This document shows positions 43,856 through 53,569 of a DNA stretch of 64,000 bases, one piece after another. Both the position numbers and the translations under genes were made by a program. The first letter of the stretch is position 1. Every line of letters begins with the position of its first letter. Source of the DNA: Halalkalibacter suaedae (GTDB lineage Bacteria; Bacillota; Bacilli; Bacillales; Bacillaceae_D); assembly GCF_017939705.1 (NCBI RefSeq), contig NZ_JAGKSQ010000003.1, positions 248,001-312,000 on the forward strand, given 5' to 3'. A model generated the notes under the pieces. The model made no database searches. It was not told where the DNA came from and saw nothing but the letters and a program-made list of their open reading frames with translations.

Positions 43856-44323
43856 TTAAAAAAACGGGGAAAAAAACACGGTCATGAGTATCGATATTGC
43901 ACCAATCCCTATTGCCCAATTACCTAGACCAGTTGAACCAGCACGTCTGGAAATGAATCCAATTACAATTCCAGCTGCTCCAAGTAAGATCGGTAAAAAG
44001 AATAGGGATAGGATAGAAAGCACAATAGCAAATGTCCCCACACCACGACCAGCGGTAACATCATCAGGGTTCATTTCTGCTGTTTCCCTGCTCTCTTTAT
44101 CATAAAATGTTGCACTATTCATTCCATTAGCATATTCAATTGCCGTTTCCTCTTCATATGAAGGAGTGACTCTTGGGTCGTTTGGATTAAGATCAGGATA
44201 TGCACTTAATCCCTCACCATCATCGCTACCTTCCACATGATTATCTACAAGCGTAAGTGAACGATCATCTTCATCTACTAGACGGATCGGTTCCTTGTCT
44301 TCACGGTCTCTATAATCTGCCAT
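43856..44323 (-). CDS. yqfX: YqfX-like membrane protein (DUF4190-type)
   Basis: 155 residues: an acidic hydrophilic N-terminal 90 (DREDKEPIRLVDEDDRS) followed by two helices (VGTFAIVLSILSLFFLPILLG and GNWAIGIGAISILMTVFF) of the DUF4190 type. It lies between ispG and yqfW, as YqfX does in B. subtilis. Function unknown. It converges on ispG at a shared terminator. Confidence 0.8.
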   Translation of the reverse strand: MADYRDREDKEPIRLVDEDDRSLTLVDNHVEGSDDGEGLSAYPDLNPNDPRVTPSYEEETAIEYANGMNSATFYDKESRETAEMNPDDVTAGRGVGTFAIVLSILSLFFLPILLGAAGIVIGFISRRAGSTGLGNWAIGIGAISILMTVFFSPFF

Positions 44324-44484
44324 ACGAATCCCTCACTTTCCTTTTGTTTTGGGGGAACATTAATTAGTATGCCGTTTCAAACATTCAATTATGGGTGCCA
44401 ACAATTTCATACTAAGGAAATCACTCTAGACCATTGCTGTAAATTCGTGTATCGTTAATGAATGAATGAATTGAGGTGACTATA

Positions 44485-45060
44485 ATGAACAAAAAGAAAA
44501 GAATGGGTCTTGATATCGACGGAACGATTACCGATCCTAATACGTTTATACCCTATTTAAATAAGCATTTCAAAAAACAATTAACTCTTGATGATTTAAT
44601 TGAGTATGATTTAACTTCAATTCTTGGAATTACAGAAATTGAATTTTGGGATTGGATGGGACTTCATGAGGCAACTATCTACAAAGAAGCTCCTATCGCT
44701 CTAAACGCTGAACAAATCCTTCATGAATGGACAAAAGTTCATGACTTGATTTATATAACGGCACGAAGAGAGCATTTAGCAGAAATCACTCATCAATGGT
44801 TTGATACTAAATCACTCCCTTATGATCATATTGAGTTGGTCGGTAAGCACGATAAACTTGACGCTGTTAGAAAGCATAAGCTTGATATCTTTTTTGAAGA
44901 CAAACATGATAATGCTGTAGCGATTGCTGAAGAATTCAACATTCCCGTTATTTTAATGGACACGCCGTACAATAGGCTTCCAGCACCCAAAAATGTTATT
45001 CGTGCACATAATTGGTTTGAGGCAAAGGATTGGGTTGACAACTGGATCAAAGAATCATAA
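44485..45060 (+). CDS. yqfW: HAD-family nucleotidase (YqfW-like)
   Basis: A 191-residue HAD phosphatase of the 5'(3')-deoxyribonucleotidase type. Motif I is GLDIDGTITD (nucleophile Asp in DID, acid DG); ITARREH is motif II, and FFEDKHDNAV with the basic patch provides motifs III and IV. The ATG at 44485 has GAGGTGA; an upstream GTG at 44476 is in that site. The substrate is inferred. Located as in B. subtilis. Confidence 0.85.
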   Translation: MNKKKRMGLDIDGTITDPNTFIPYLNKHFKKQLTLDDLIEYDLTSILGITEIEFWDWMGLHEATIYKEAPIALNAEQILHEWTKVHDLIYITARREHLAEITHQWFDTKSLPYDHIELVGKHDKLDAVRKHKLDIFFEDKHDNAVAIAEEFNIPVILMDTPYNRLPAPKNVIRAHNWFEAKDWVDNWIKES

Positions 45061-45063
45061 ACA

Positions 45064-45103
45064 ATAAAAAGTCCCAAGGGTGAATACCCTTGGGACTTCT
45101 TCG
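45064..45103. terminator. Bidirectional terminator after yqfW
   Basis: AAGTCCCAAGGG and CCCTTGGGACTT pair over 12 bp around TGAATA, AT-rich on both sides. Confidence 0.88.
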
Positions 45104-45106
45104 TTA

Positions 45107-45328
45107 CTATGATTCTTTTGGTCTAAACGTATGACAGCAGGTCTGGGCGATGTTCTTGGCTTTGTCCTTATGTTCAGCCATTTCGTAAGGTTCCTCGCCT
45201 GCCTCCATCGTATAGTCTCGATTGGCATGTGCATCAATTTCAACTAATATCGAATCTGCCTGGCACTTATTCCCTTCTCCCCAGAAGGTACAGTTAGCAA
45301 CATTACATTTCACAAGTGGCTTGTCCAT
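45107..45328 (-). CDS. DUF1540 cysteine-rich small protein
   Basis: 73 residues with the DUF1540 pattern: VKCNVANCTFWGEGNKCQADSI near the start and a second CCHTF near the end, five Cys in all, likely for metal binding. Function unknown. GGGAGGGG precedes the ATG. Its terminator is shared with yqfW. It may respond to metals given zur next door, but that is a guess. Confidence 0.85.
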   Translation of the reverse strand: MDKPLVKCNVANCTFWGEGNKCQADSILVEIDAHANRDYTMEAGEEPYEMAEHKDKAKNIAQTCCHTFRPKES

Positions 45329-45403
45329 AAAATCATCCCCTCCCTACTAATAGAATGGGTGGATTAACGGACATTCAATCACTAAAAATATTGGTAATAA
45401 TGC

Positions 45404-45817
45404 TTAAGACATACACTGTTCACATTTGCCGTATATTTCAAATTTATGACCGGTAATTTGAAATTCAGGGAACTTTTCTTGTAATGCCTCCATTGGACAA
45501 TCATGGATATGCTTCGTCTTACCGCAATCTAAACAAATAAGGTGATGGTGATGATGACTTGTCGAGCAACTGAAGCGAAAACGCTTCTCTCCCTCTAATT
45601 CAGTAGCCTCTAGAATACCTAACTCTGAGAATAGTGACAGATTTCGGTAAATCGTATCGAAACTCATTCCTGGATAATCACTTTGAAGGTTTTCTAGCAC
45701 ATCCTTTGCCGATAAATAGCGTTTTTGCTCAGCAAAAAGATGTAACATATCCTCTCTCTTACCTGTATGCTTATAACCAAGTTCTTTTAATCGTTCCATA
45801 GCATCATTCACATTCAT
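45404..45817 (-). CDS. zur: Fur-family regulator, probably Zur
   Basis: 137 residues. A winged helix (KHTGKREDMLHLF, SFDTIYRNLSLF) is followed by a metal domain: His-rich SHHHHH (88-92), structural zinc Cys95/Cys98 (CLDCG), and Cys132/Cys135 at the C-terminus (CEQC). HIHDCP supplies more ligands. Among Fur, PerR and Zur, context favours Zur: it is the last gene of the zinc-type ABC operon and overlaps its permease stop (TAATG). B. subtilis zur (yqfV) occupies the same block. Confidence 0.88.
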   Translation of the reverse strand: MNVNDAMERLKELGYKHTGKREDMLHLFAEQKRYLSAKDVLENLQSDYPGMSFDTIYRNLSLFSELGILEATELEGEKRFRFSCSTSHHHHHLICLDCGKTKHIHDCPMEALQEKFPEFQITGHKFEIYGKCEQCMS

Positions 45818-46659
45818 TAAGCAGCCCTCCTTTTCAAGCCATAAAAACGTATTTTTTTAAACAGTAGGACGAGTAACAAAATAGTTAACGCAACAAGGAC
45901 AATCATTCCACCTGTAGCAATCATGAATTGATAAGAAAGATACAATCCAATTATGACAGCTAACTCAGAAAACAAAATTCCTAAACCAATTAATTGCTTA
46001 AAGCTTTTGGCAAGCTGAATACTTGTTGCAACTGGAATGACCACCATTGCACCAACTAATAGGATTCCAACAATCTTCATTGACATTGAGATAACGAGAG
46101 CAGTCAAGACAGCGAAGATAAGATTAACCTTTTTTACAGGAATTCCGGAAATTTTGGCAAACTCCTGATCAAATGAAATTGAGATGAATTCTTTATAAAA
46201 AAACAGTACAAGAACTAGTGCCAATAATGCCGTTATTACTATAAATTTTACATCATCTGAGGTTACACTCACAATACTTCCGAACATATAAGAATACCAT
46301 TCAGTATATCCTGTACGTGCAAGGCTAATGAATATCGCACTTAAACCAATTCCTGTCGATAAAATAATTGGGACAGCTAGTTCCTGAAAATGTTTATAAA
46401 CGACTCGCAATCTTTCAGTAATAAGTGCACCTGCCAAAGCAAAAATCAAACCAAAATAGAGAGGGTTTATTGCTTGGAAAAATTGACCGATAGTACCTAA
46501 AAACACACCAAAAGAGATTCCAGTAAGCGTAATATGAGAAATTGATTCTGAAATCACAGAGACTCTTCTCACAAGAAGAAAAGATCCTACTAACGGTGCA
46601 ATTAAACCGATAATCAATCCAGCAATGATCCCTCGTTCAATAAAACCTATTTCAATCAT
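45817..46659 (-). CDS. Metal ABC transporter permease, second of two
   Basis: 280 residues, eight or nine helices, of the ZnuB/MntB (ABC-3) family: RRVSVISESISHITLTGIS near 27-45 and KIVGILLVGAMVVIPVATS. It overlaps the first permease by 8 bases and the zur start by 1. The two permeases are clearly paralogous, so a heterodimeric channel is likely. Zinc is inferred from zur; manganese is an alternative, since mntC/mntD of B. subtilis are also paired. Confidence 0.88.
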   Translation of the reverse strand: MIEIGFIERGIIAGLIIGLIAPLVGSFLLVRRVSVISESISHITLTGISFGVFLGTIGQFFQAINPLYFGLIFALAGALITERLRVVYKHFQELAVPIILSTGIGLSAIFISLARTGYTEWYSYMFGSIVSVTSDDVKFIVITALLALVLVLFFYKEFISISFDQEFAKISGIPVKKVNLIFAVLTALVISMSMKIVGILLVGAMVVIPVATSIQLAKSFKQLIGLGILFSELAVIIGLYLSYQFMIATGGMIVLVALTILLLVLLFKKIRFYGLKRRAA

Positions 46660-47506
46660 TTACGGCCACCTTCCTTCCCCTCGGTCGCCATTTCACTGTA
46701 ATAGATAACAATAAAATAAATACAGCAATGAGTACGATCATCCCACCAGGAGCAACATCAAAATAATAAGCAGAAATCAAACCAGCAATAACCGAAATTT
46801 CTCCAAAACAAATCGAATATACGAACATTTGCTTAAAACCTTTAGCAAAACGCATAGCAGCCGCAACAGGTAGTGTCATTAAGGCTGATACAAGTAAAAT
46901 CCCAACAATTTTCATCGAGGCAACAATCACTAATGCAACGATGATGATGAAGATGAAATCGACAAGTTTACGATTGATTCCTGAAACAATCGCTTGCTCT
47001 TCATCAAAGGATAGAAAGAATAATTCTTTAAAGAAGAAAATAATAGTGATTAGTACCAAAATTGTAATACTAGTGATCATCCATAGATCAGAACGGCTAA
47101 CTGCGATAACGCTACCAAATAAGTATTGGAATAGATCGTTATTAAAACCACCAGCAAGAGATAAGAAAACAACACTTAATCCAATCCCCGCAGATAGAAT
47201 AATTGGAATCGCAATCTCTTTATAAAATTTGTATGCCTTTCTTAATCTTTCAATTAATAGAGATCCTCCGATGGAAAAAATAATCCCCATCGTTAAAGGA
47301 TTAATCGTCGCAAAAGCCGGGAAGCTCTTGGTCAGTAAAAGGCTTGCTGCAATTCCTGAAAGTGCAATATGTGAGAGTGCATCAGCAATTAGAGATAGGC
47401 GACGAACAACGAGAAAAACACCTAACAAAGGTGCTAAAAGCCCAATCATTAATCCAGTATAAAATGCATTTTGTAGAAATTCATACTTTAAGAAAAGATC
47501 CAACAT
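46652..47506 (-). CDS. Metal ABC transporter permease, first of two
   Basis: 284 residues, ABC-3 family: RRLSLIADALSHIALSGIA at 29-47 and KIVGILLVSALMTLPVAAA. The C-terminus is basic (RPRGRKVAVND). It starts 3 bases after the ATPase stop and overlaps the second permease by 8. No substrate-binding lipoprotein gene is adjacent. Confidence 0.88.
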   Translation of the reverse strand: MLDLFLKYEFLQNAFYTGLMIGLLAPLLGVFLVVRRLSLIADALSHIALSGIAASLLLTKSFPAFATINPLTMGIIFSIGGSLLIERLRKAYKFYKEIAIPIILSAGIGLSVVFLSLAGGFNNDLFQYLFGSVIAVSRSDLWMITSITILVLITIIFFFKELFFLSFDEEQAIVSGINRKLVDFIFIIIVALVIVASMKIVGILLVSALMTLPVAAAMRFAKGFKQMFVYSICFGEISVIAGLISAYYFDVAPGGMIVLIAVFILLLSITVKWRPRGRKVAVND

Positions 47507-47509
47507 TCT

Positions 47510-48274
47510 TTAATGTCCTCCATGGCTATGATTATGTGTCAATAGGTGAACATCATGTCCATAGAATGTTGATAAATCTTGACTTGACTCGAACTGTGCA
47601 GTATTTCCGTGGAAATGAAGGAATTTGTTCAAACAAGCAACATCTGTGACATGATCTGTCATCGCCCCAATATCATGAGTTACCATGATGAGGGTAATCC
47701 CACGTTCACGATTAAGTCGATCAAGTAAATCATAGAACTGTTTGACGCTGTTTGCATCGACTCCAACAGTTGGTTCATCCAGAATCAGAAGCTCAGGATC
47801 ACTCACCAACGCTCTAGCAATGAATACACGTTGTTGTTGCCCACCAGACAATTCGCCAATATTCTGGTATAAGAACTCACCCATTCCAACTAAATCGACC
47901 GCTTCTCGTACCTTTTGTTTATGTTTCTTGTTTAAAAAGCGAAAAAGACCTACTTTTCCATAAAGCCCCATTGATACAACCTCAAATACGGTTGCAGGAA
48001 ATCCGCTGTTAAAGCTATTAGCTTTTTGTGAAACAAAACCAATCTTATCCCATTTCCGAAACTTGCTTATATTTGTCCCAAATAATCGAATTTCTCCTTG
48101 TTGCAGTGGTAATAAACCGAGCATTAGTTTAATTAGTGTTGATTTGCCTGAACCGTTCGGTCCGACCAAGCCTAAAAAAGACCCTTTATTCACTTTCAGT
48201 GTTATTTGTTCAAGAACATCTCGTTGGCCATATTGAAAAGTGACCCCATCAATGCTAATAACTTCATTATCCAC
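47510..48274 (-). CDS. znuC: Metal ABC transporter ATP-binding protein with His-rich tail
   Basis: A 254-residue ABC ATPase: Walker A GPNGSGKST at 38-46, signature LSGGQQQR, Walker B LLILDEP, and H-loop VTHD. The last residues are HNHSHGGH, a His cluster that could bind zinc. First gene of ATPase-permease-permease-zur. A sequence like a Zur half-site lies between its putative -10 and -35 boxes. Confidence 0.88.
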   Translation of the reverse strand: MDNEVISIDGVTFQYGQRDVLEQITLKVNKGSFLGLVGPNGSGKSTLIKLMLGLLPLQQGEIRLFGTNISKFRKWDKIGFVSQKANSFNSGFPATVFEVVSMGLYGKVGLFRFLNKKHKQKVREAVDLVGMGEFLYQNIGELSGGQQQRVFIARALVSDPELLILDEPTVGVDANSVKQFYDLLDRLNRERGITLIMVTHDIGAMTDHVTDVACLNKFLHFHGNTAQFESSQDLSTFYGHDVHLLTHNHSHGGH

Positions 48275-48305
48275 TTATATCCCCTCATTTTAAGTCTTCT
48301 CATCC

Positions 48306-48334
48306 ATTATAAGAACAATTACGATTTATATATG
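48306..48334 (-). promoter_or_regulatory. Candidate Zur-regulated promoter of the zinc ABC operon
   Basis: Read leftward, TATAAT (48311-48306) is a good -10; the spacer contains AAATCGTAAT (48327-48318), one perfect half of the Bacillus Zur box, with a degraded second half. The -35 is weak. A bound Zur would block RNA polymerase here. Confidence 0.45.
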
Positions 48335-48441
48335 TCCTTTCCTATTATAGACTTTTTTCAGTATCTGTCTAGACATAAGCATCTTCCATTTCTTTTTGTT
48401 ATACTTGTCCTATAGAGCAACTAGCAAGGGGTGGAAGTTAG

Positions 48442-49989
48442 ATGACAGGTAAGTTATTTGCAATTATTGATATGGGTTCGAATTCAATTCGACTCGTGAT
48501 TAACGAGATTGATAAGAATGGCCGCTATAAAGAGCTACATAATTATAAAACAGTGGCTAGGTTGAGCTCCCATATAAATGACGAAGGGTTTTTAACAGAT
48601 AATGGTAAAATGATTGTTGTTGATACACTAAAACGATTTAAGGAAGTTATTGAATATCACAATGTTAAAAAAGTGACGACAATTGCAACTGCTGCAATGA
48701 GAAAAGCACAAAATCGCGAAGAGGTTACTGAGCTCATTTATAACCAGCTTGGTTTTGAGATTCGGATTTTAACCGAATATGAAGAGGCATTCTACGGTTA
48801 TTTAGCAGTAGTTAATTCTACCAATATTATTGATGGAATTACGGTTGATATCGGTGGTGGGAGTACTGAAGTGACGCTCTTTGAAGATCGACAGCTTAAG
48901 CACTATCACAGCTTTCCGTTTGGGGCAGTCACTTTACAGCAACAATTTTTCTTGAGTTCAGAACCTCTTTCATCTCAGATTAAGCAAATAAAGAGATATA
49001 TCTTAGAGCAGTTACAAACTTTGCCATGGCTAAAAGAATTAAAATCAACAAATGCTGTCATTGGGATAGGTGGGAGTGCCAGAAATTTATCGTTGATCCA
49101 TCAACGCCAAGTCGGCTATCCTCTTGGCGGAATTCATCAATATGAATTTCCTGCTAAAGACCTTTACAATATCAATCAATTGCTACAAATGTCGTCATAT
49201 GAAGAACGACTAAATATTGACGGATTATCAAAAGAACGTGCCGATATTATTGTCCCAGCCGCAGAGGTTATTTCTTCAATTGTTCATTATGTGGGTGCTG
49301 ATACGTTTGTTATGAGTGGCAAAGGCCTTCGCGATGGTGTCTTTTATGAAGAAATTCTAAGAAAGATGGAAACAACACATTTCCCAAACGTAGCTGAGGA
49401 AAGTTTCTTTCAGCTTTCATATACGTATGAAGTAAACATTGATCACATTAATCAGATTAATTATATTGCACAAAAATTATATGCAGGACTTTCTCCATAT
49501 CATCCACTAGAAACTGACGATACAGAAGCAAAGCGACTCATAAGTCAAAGTGCAAGAGTCTTATATATCGGTCAATTCATTAATAGTGAAGCAAGTAGTC
49601 AAAATACCTTTTACCTTTTGACAAATATGACGATTGAAGGGGTATCACATCAAGAACGATTAGCGATCGCTTTAATATCTTCATTTAAATCAAAATCTCA
49701 AATGTACCACTATGCAAAGCCATTTAAGCAACTACTTACAAAAAAGCAGCTTAAGCTATATGAATTTCTAGGAGCAATTATGAAATTAGCCTACGCCCTT
49801 GATCGTACCCAAAGAAAAGCGGTTACCGATATTGGCGTAATTGAGAGGACAAAGAATAAATTAACCATTCCGATTTTCTATCAAAAAGATGGTTATTTCG
49901 AGGAATTATACGCAGAAAAAAATTTAAAACACTTAGAGAAATCGATGAAAAAAATAGTTGATTGTAGATATTTGTCAGTTCTTAACTAG
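48442..49989 (+). CDS. ppx: Exopolyphosphatase / guanosine pentaphosphatase family
   Basis: 515 residues. Phosphate-binding motifs of the actin-like Ppx/GppA fold are present: DMGSNSIRLVI at 10-20, TVDIGGGSTEV near 134-144 and VIGIGGSARNL. The C-terminal half is an HD-like helical domain. It sits 67 bases before ppk in the same direction, so it very likely degrades the polyphosphate that Ppk makes. Cytoplasmic. Confidence 0.92.
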   Translation: MTGKLFAIIDMGSNSIRLVINEIDKNGRYKELHNYKTVARLSSHINDEGFLTDNGKMIVVDTLKRFKEVIEYHNVKKVTTIATAAMRKAQNREEVTELIYNQLGFEIRILTEYEEAFYGYLAVVNSTNIIDGITVDIGGGSTEVTLFEDRQLKHYHSFPFGAVTLQQQFFLSSEPLSSQIKQIKRYILEQLQTLPWLKELKSTNAVIGIGGSARNLSLIHQRQVGYPLGGIHQYEFPAKDLYNINQLLQMSSYEERLNIDGLSKERADIIVPAAEVISSIVHYVGADTFVMSGKGLRDGVFYEEILRKMETTHFPNVAEESFFQLSYTYEVNIDHINQINYIAQKLYAGLSPYHPLETDDTEAKRLISQSARVLYIGQFINSEASSQNTFYLLTNMTIEGVSHQERLAIALISSFKSKSQMYHYAKPFKQLLTKKQLKLYEFLGAIMKLAYALDRTQRKAVTDIGVIERTKNKLTIPIFYQKDGYFEELYAEKNLKHLEKSMKKIVDCRYLSVLN

Positions 49990-50056
49990 AAATCTTTACA
50001 TAAAATTTACAATTACCTGTTAAAATGGAAGAATAATTGTAGAGAGGTTGAGGATC

Positions 50057-52171
50057 ATGAATAACGAACAAATAACAAAAGAACTAATCGACCTAAATAA
50101 TCCAACCTTTTATAACAACCGTGAGTTAAGTTGGCTCGCTTTTAATGAACGCGTGTTAGAAGAAGCTATCGACGAACGTAATCCATTACTTGAACGTTTA
50201 AAGTTTTTAGCGATTTTCAGTTCTAATCTCGACGAATTTTTTATGGTTCGGGTAGCAGGACTAAAGGACCAAGTAAAGGCTGGCTTTAATCGTCCTGAAA
50301 ATAAAGCCGGTCTTACACCAAAGCAACAACTAAAAAAAATCTCTGAAAAAAACCAAACACTTGTTAAATTACAGGATACGGTTTTTAATGAGACGCTACT
50401 CCCTATGCTTTACCATGAGGGATTTCAATTTCTCTCCATGGATGAATGTAACGAAGAGCAGCTTTCTTTTTTAGAATATCGGTTTAACCATTACATTTTC
50501 CCTGTTTTAACACCGATGGCAATCGATGCATATCGACCATTTCCGATGCTATTAAATAAAAGCTTAAATCTGGCTGTCCTTTTACAGAAACAAGATAAAA
50601 GCAAGAAGGATCAATTGGCGATTGTACAAGTACCAGCTGTTCTAACTCGTTATATTAAGCTACCTCCTTCAGGTGGAAAAGAACAATTTATTCTTCTCGA
50701 AAATGTGATAAGTCACTTTATCGGTGAGTTATTTAACGGTTTTCTTGTGAAATCTGTTTCTCCATTTCGAATAACAAGAAATGCGGATATGACGATTCAT
50801 GAAGAAGGAGCTAGAGATCTTTTAAGTGAAATCGAGAAAGAATTAAAGAAACGCAAATGGGGCGCTGCTGTCCGCTTAGAAATGCAAGAAGGAATGATGG
50901 ATACTAACGTTCTTAACCTTCTTCTTGATGTTCTAGAAATTCACAAAAATGATATCTATTCCTTAAAGGGACCTTTAGATTTGACGTTTCTATTTAAGTT
51001 ATTTCAACAACTATCGGTTGAGTACGAGCACTTAGCTAATGAAACACTTATCCCTCAACCCCCTGAAGATCTTGTTGGAGAGGACGATATCTTTCAATCG
51101 ATCCTAAAAAAAGATATTTTTCTGCACCATCCATATGAGTCATTTCAACCAGTTATAGACTTCATCACAAAAGCTGCCGAAGATCCCAATGTGTTAGCAA
51201 TTAAACAAACTCTTTACCGCGTTAGTGGTGACTCACCAATTATCAATGCACTCGCTCTCGCTGCAGAAAAAGGAAAACAGGTAACTGTACTTGTTGAATT
51301 GAAGGCTAGATTTGATGAAGAAAATAATATTCAATGGGCAAAAAAGCTAGAGAAATCTGGAGTGCATGTTATATATGGAATTACTTCATTAAAGACACAT
51401 AGTAAAATTACTCTAGTCATTCGTCATGATAGAGATCAAATTCAACGTTTTGTTCATCTTGGGACAGGCAATTACAATGATTCTACAGCGAAGTTATATA
51501 CAGATATGGGGATTTTTACAGCTGATGAAAAAATGGGAATTGATGCCACAAATTTCTTTAATCATTTAAGCGGTTATAGTGAAAAGCCATTATGGTATCA
51601 CCTATCGACCGCGCCCTTTGATATTCGTGAGCGTTTCTTACAATTAATTGATGAGGAAATTCAATCACACAAAGAAACAGGAACTGGGCGCATTATCGCA
51701 AAAATGAATTCACTAACTGATAAACCTATCATCTTAAAGCTATACGAGGCGTCACAAGCAGGAGTTAAAATCGATTTAGTTATTCGTGGGATCTGTTGTC
51801 TTCGACCAGGGATCGAAGGTGTCAGTGATAATATTCGTGTTGTTAGTATCGTCGATCGTTTTCTTGAACATAGTCGCGTTTTCTATTTTCATCACGCAGG
51901 AGAAGATAGAATTTTTCTCTCCTCTGCTGATTGGATGACACGCAATATGGAAAAGCGGATAGAAATTCTTTTCCCGATCATTAATGTCCGTATTAAAGAT
52001 CGTATTAAAGAAATATTAAGCATTACCTTAATTGATAATACAAAGGCTCGTGAGCAAGATTCTGATGGGATTTACCATTATATTAATCGGCCTCATCATG
52101 ACCAACCCATTCAAAGTCAGCTACAATTTTATGAGTTAGCGTCCCGTTTTAACGAAAGCAATGCAGAGTGA
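50057..52171 (+). CDS. ppk: Polyphosphate kinase 1
   Basis: 704 residues. Makes polyphosphate reversibly from ATP. The N-terminal ELSWLAFNERVLEEA and the PLD-like catalytic core are clear: the phosphorylated His is in LKTHSKITLV, and a second catalytic His lies in HLGTGNYND. LFLHHPYESF and IKQTLYRVSGDSPI are also typical. The ATG at 50057 has GAGGTTGAGG upstream; an in-frame TTG at 50048 falls in that site. Partner of ppx. Confidence 0.96.
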   Translation: MNNEQITKELIDLNNPTFYNNRELSWLAFNERVLEEAIDERNPLLERLKFLAIFSSNLDEFFMVRVAGLKDQVKAGFNRPENKAGLTPKQQLKKISEKNQTLVKLQDTVFNETLLPMLYHEGFQFLSMDECNEEQLSFLEYRFNHYIFPVLTPMAIDAYRPFPMLLNKSLNLAVLLQKQDKSKKDQLAIVQVPAVLTRYIKLPPSGGKEQFILLENVISHFIGELFNGFLVKSVSPFRITRNADMTIHEEGARDLLSEIEKELKKRKWGAAVRLEMQEGMMDTNVLNLLLDVLEIHKNDIYSLKGPLDLTFLFKLFQQLSVEYEHLANETLIPQPPEDLVGEDDIFQSILKKDIFLHHPYESFQPVIDFITKAAEDPNVLAIKQTLYRVSGDSPIINALALAAEKGKQVTVLVELKARFDEENNIQWAKKLEKSGVHVIYGITSLKTHSKITLVIRHDRDQIQRFVHLGTGNYNDSTAKLYTDMGIFTADEKMGIDATNFFNHLSGYSEKPLWYHLSTAPFDIRERFLQLIDEEIQSHKETGTGRIIAKMNSLTDKPIILKLYEASQAGVKIDLVIRGICCLRPGIEGVSDNIRVVSIVDRFLEHSRVFYFHHAGEDRIFLSSADWMTRNMEKRIEILFPIINVRIKDRIKEILSITLIDNTKAREQDSDGIYHYINRPHHDQPIQSQLQFYELASRFNESNAE

Positions 52172-52182
52172 GAATGAAAAAT

Positions 52183-52232
52183 AGGGTGATTCAGAGGTTG
52201 CCTGTATCGGCGTCATCTGAATCACCCTTAAA
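52183..52232 (+). terminator. Terminator of ppx-ppk
   Basis: AGGGTGATTCAGA and TCTGAATCACCCT form a long perfect stem with an 18- to 20-base loop; the T-run is weak (TTAAATCTTT). Confidence 0.7.
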
Positions 52233-52296
52233 TCTTTGTGTATAAACGCAGAGAAATCATACCCTATAATTACAATAGGGAATTATCTAACATCTA

Positions 52297-53403
52297 TTAT
52301 TCCAACGGTAATCCTAGCGTTACTGTTGTTCCAATGTTATATGTACTGTCAACCTTGAAATCCCCACCATGATCTTCAATAATCTTTTTACATAGCGGAA
52401 TTCCAATTCCGGTCCCACTTGGTTTTGTTGTAAAGAACGGTCTTCCAAGTTTACTCAGAATCTCCTCAGGCATTCCTTGTCCGTTGTCCTTCACATGTAT
52501 AACAAACATATTATCTTCTATCTTTGTCTCAATTTGAAGGTTTTTCTCCGAATCACTTTTCTCAAACGCCTCAATTGAATTTCTCAGTAGGTTTAACATC
52601 ACTTGTTTTATCATTGATTCATTAACATGCACCTTCTTTGAGGTATCTGTAAAATCATACTGTAACCGAACCCCATGCAGTAAGCATTCGGACTTCATAA
52701 TTTCCACTAATGATTGCATAATGTCTACGGGTGATTGATATTTTCTTTCGATTTTTTTCCGTGACACAGACAGAAAATCTTCAATGATAAGGTTCATTCG
52801 ATCTAACTCACTTAATATCGTTTCATAGTATTTATTATAATCATTTGTTAAATCAGCCAGTTGAATAAACCCTTTGATAACGGATAATGGGTTTCTTAGT
52901 TCATGAGCAACACCAGCTGCAATATGAGAGACTGCTTCCATTTGGTGATGGAATGTTAGTAGACTTTGGAATTGTTTCTGTAGTGACTTATCCTCATAGA
53001 TAACATAGACTATTTCATCTGCTTGGAAAGGAATAACTCGAATCCTACAGAGAACATCACCATTCTCGTAATCTTGCTCAACTTTATTCTGACTTAACAG
53101 TGATTCATGAATAAGAGAAAGTGTCCGCAAAAAAAGTGGGTTTCTTGAGCCCAAGTCTTCAATCGAGAATTCATTTAATTCTGATTCTAGTATGTTTGTT
53201 AACTCTAAAAAGGCTCGATTCCATTTTAATGTATGTAATTGGTTACTAACCTTAAGAAAAGGAATTCCGAGCTCTTCAATAAGAAAGTGTTGTTCAATAA
53301 TATGTTCATCTGAGATTGCAACTCGATCATTCCAGCTCGTTGCATACATAGACGTCTTACTCCCTCTTGGGGCTACCTGGTTGTTTAGGTGCTTTTCATC
53401 CAT
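52297..53403 (-). CDS. Cytoplasmic PAS-type sensor histidine kinase, orphan
   Basis: 368 residues with no membrane span. Residues ~32-150 form a PAS-like sensor region; the H-box HELRNPLSVIKGF has phospho-acceptor His167; N-box LNLLRNSIEAF, G1 DNGQGMP and G2 GTGIGIPLC make up the HATPase. No response regulator is adjacent. Its build resembles the Spo0F-directed sporulation kinases KinA/KinE, and a sporulation role is an inference only. AGGGGTAGGG precedes the ATG. Confidence 0.85.
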   Translation of the reverse strand: MDEKHLNNQVAPRGSKTSMYATSWNDRVAISDEHIIEQHFLIEELGIPFLKVSNQLHTLKWNRAFLELTNILESELNEFSIEDLGSRNPLFLRTLSLIHESLLSQNKVEQDYENGDVLCRIRVIPFQADEIVYVIYEDKSLQKQFQSLLTFHHQMEAVSHIAAGVAHELRNPLSVIKGFIQLADLTNDYNKYYETILSELDRMNLIIEDFLSVSRKKIERKYQSPVDIMQSLVEIMKSECLLHGVRLQYDFTDTSKKVHVNESMIKQVMLNLLRNSIEAFEKSDSEKNLQIETKIEDNMFVIHVKDNGQGMPEEILSKLGRPFFTTKPSGTGIGIPLCKKIIEDHGGDFKVDSTYNIGTTVTLGLPLE

Positions 53404-53569
53404 AAGCCCTACCCCTTCTTTCTCCTAAACTGCTGCATTGGCTATACAAAAAATATACGACATGACACCTAATTCGATAAAACTTCTAAGTTTTCCTTTT
53501 TTTTCTGCACAATTTCTTTCAATCGCACATAAACTGTCTACATGTTTAGTTTTGAAAAGGGGTGCTAAA

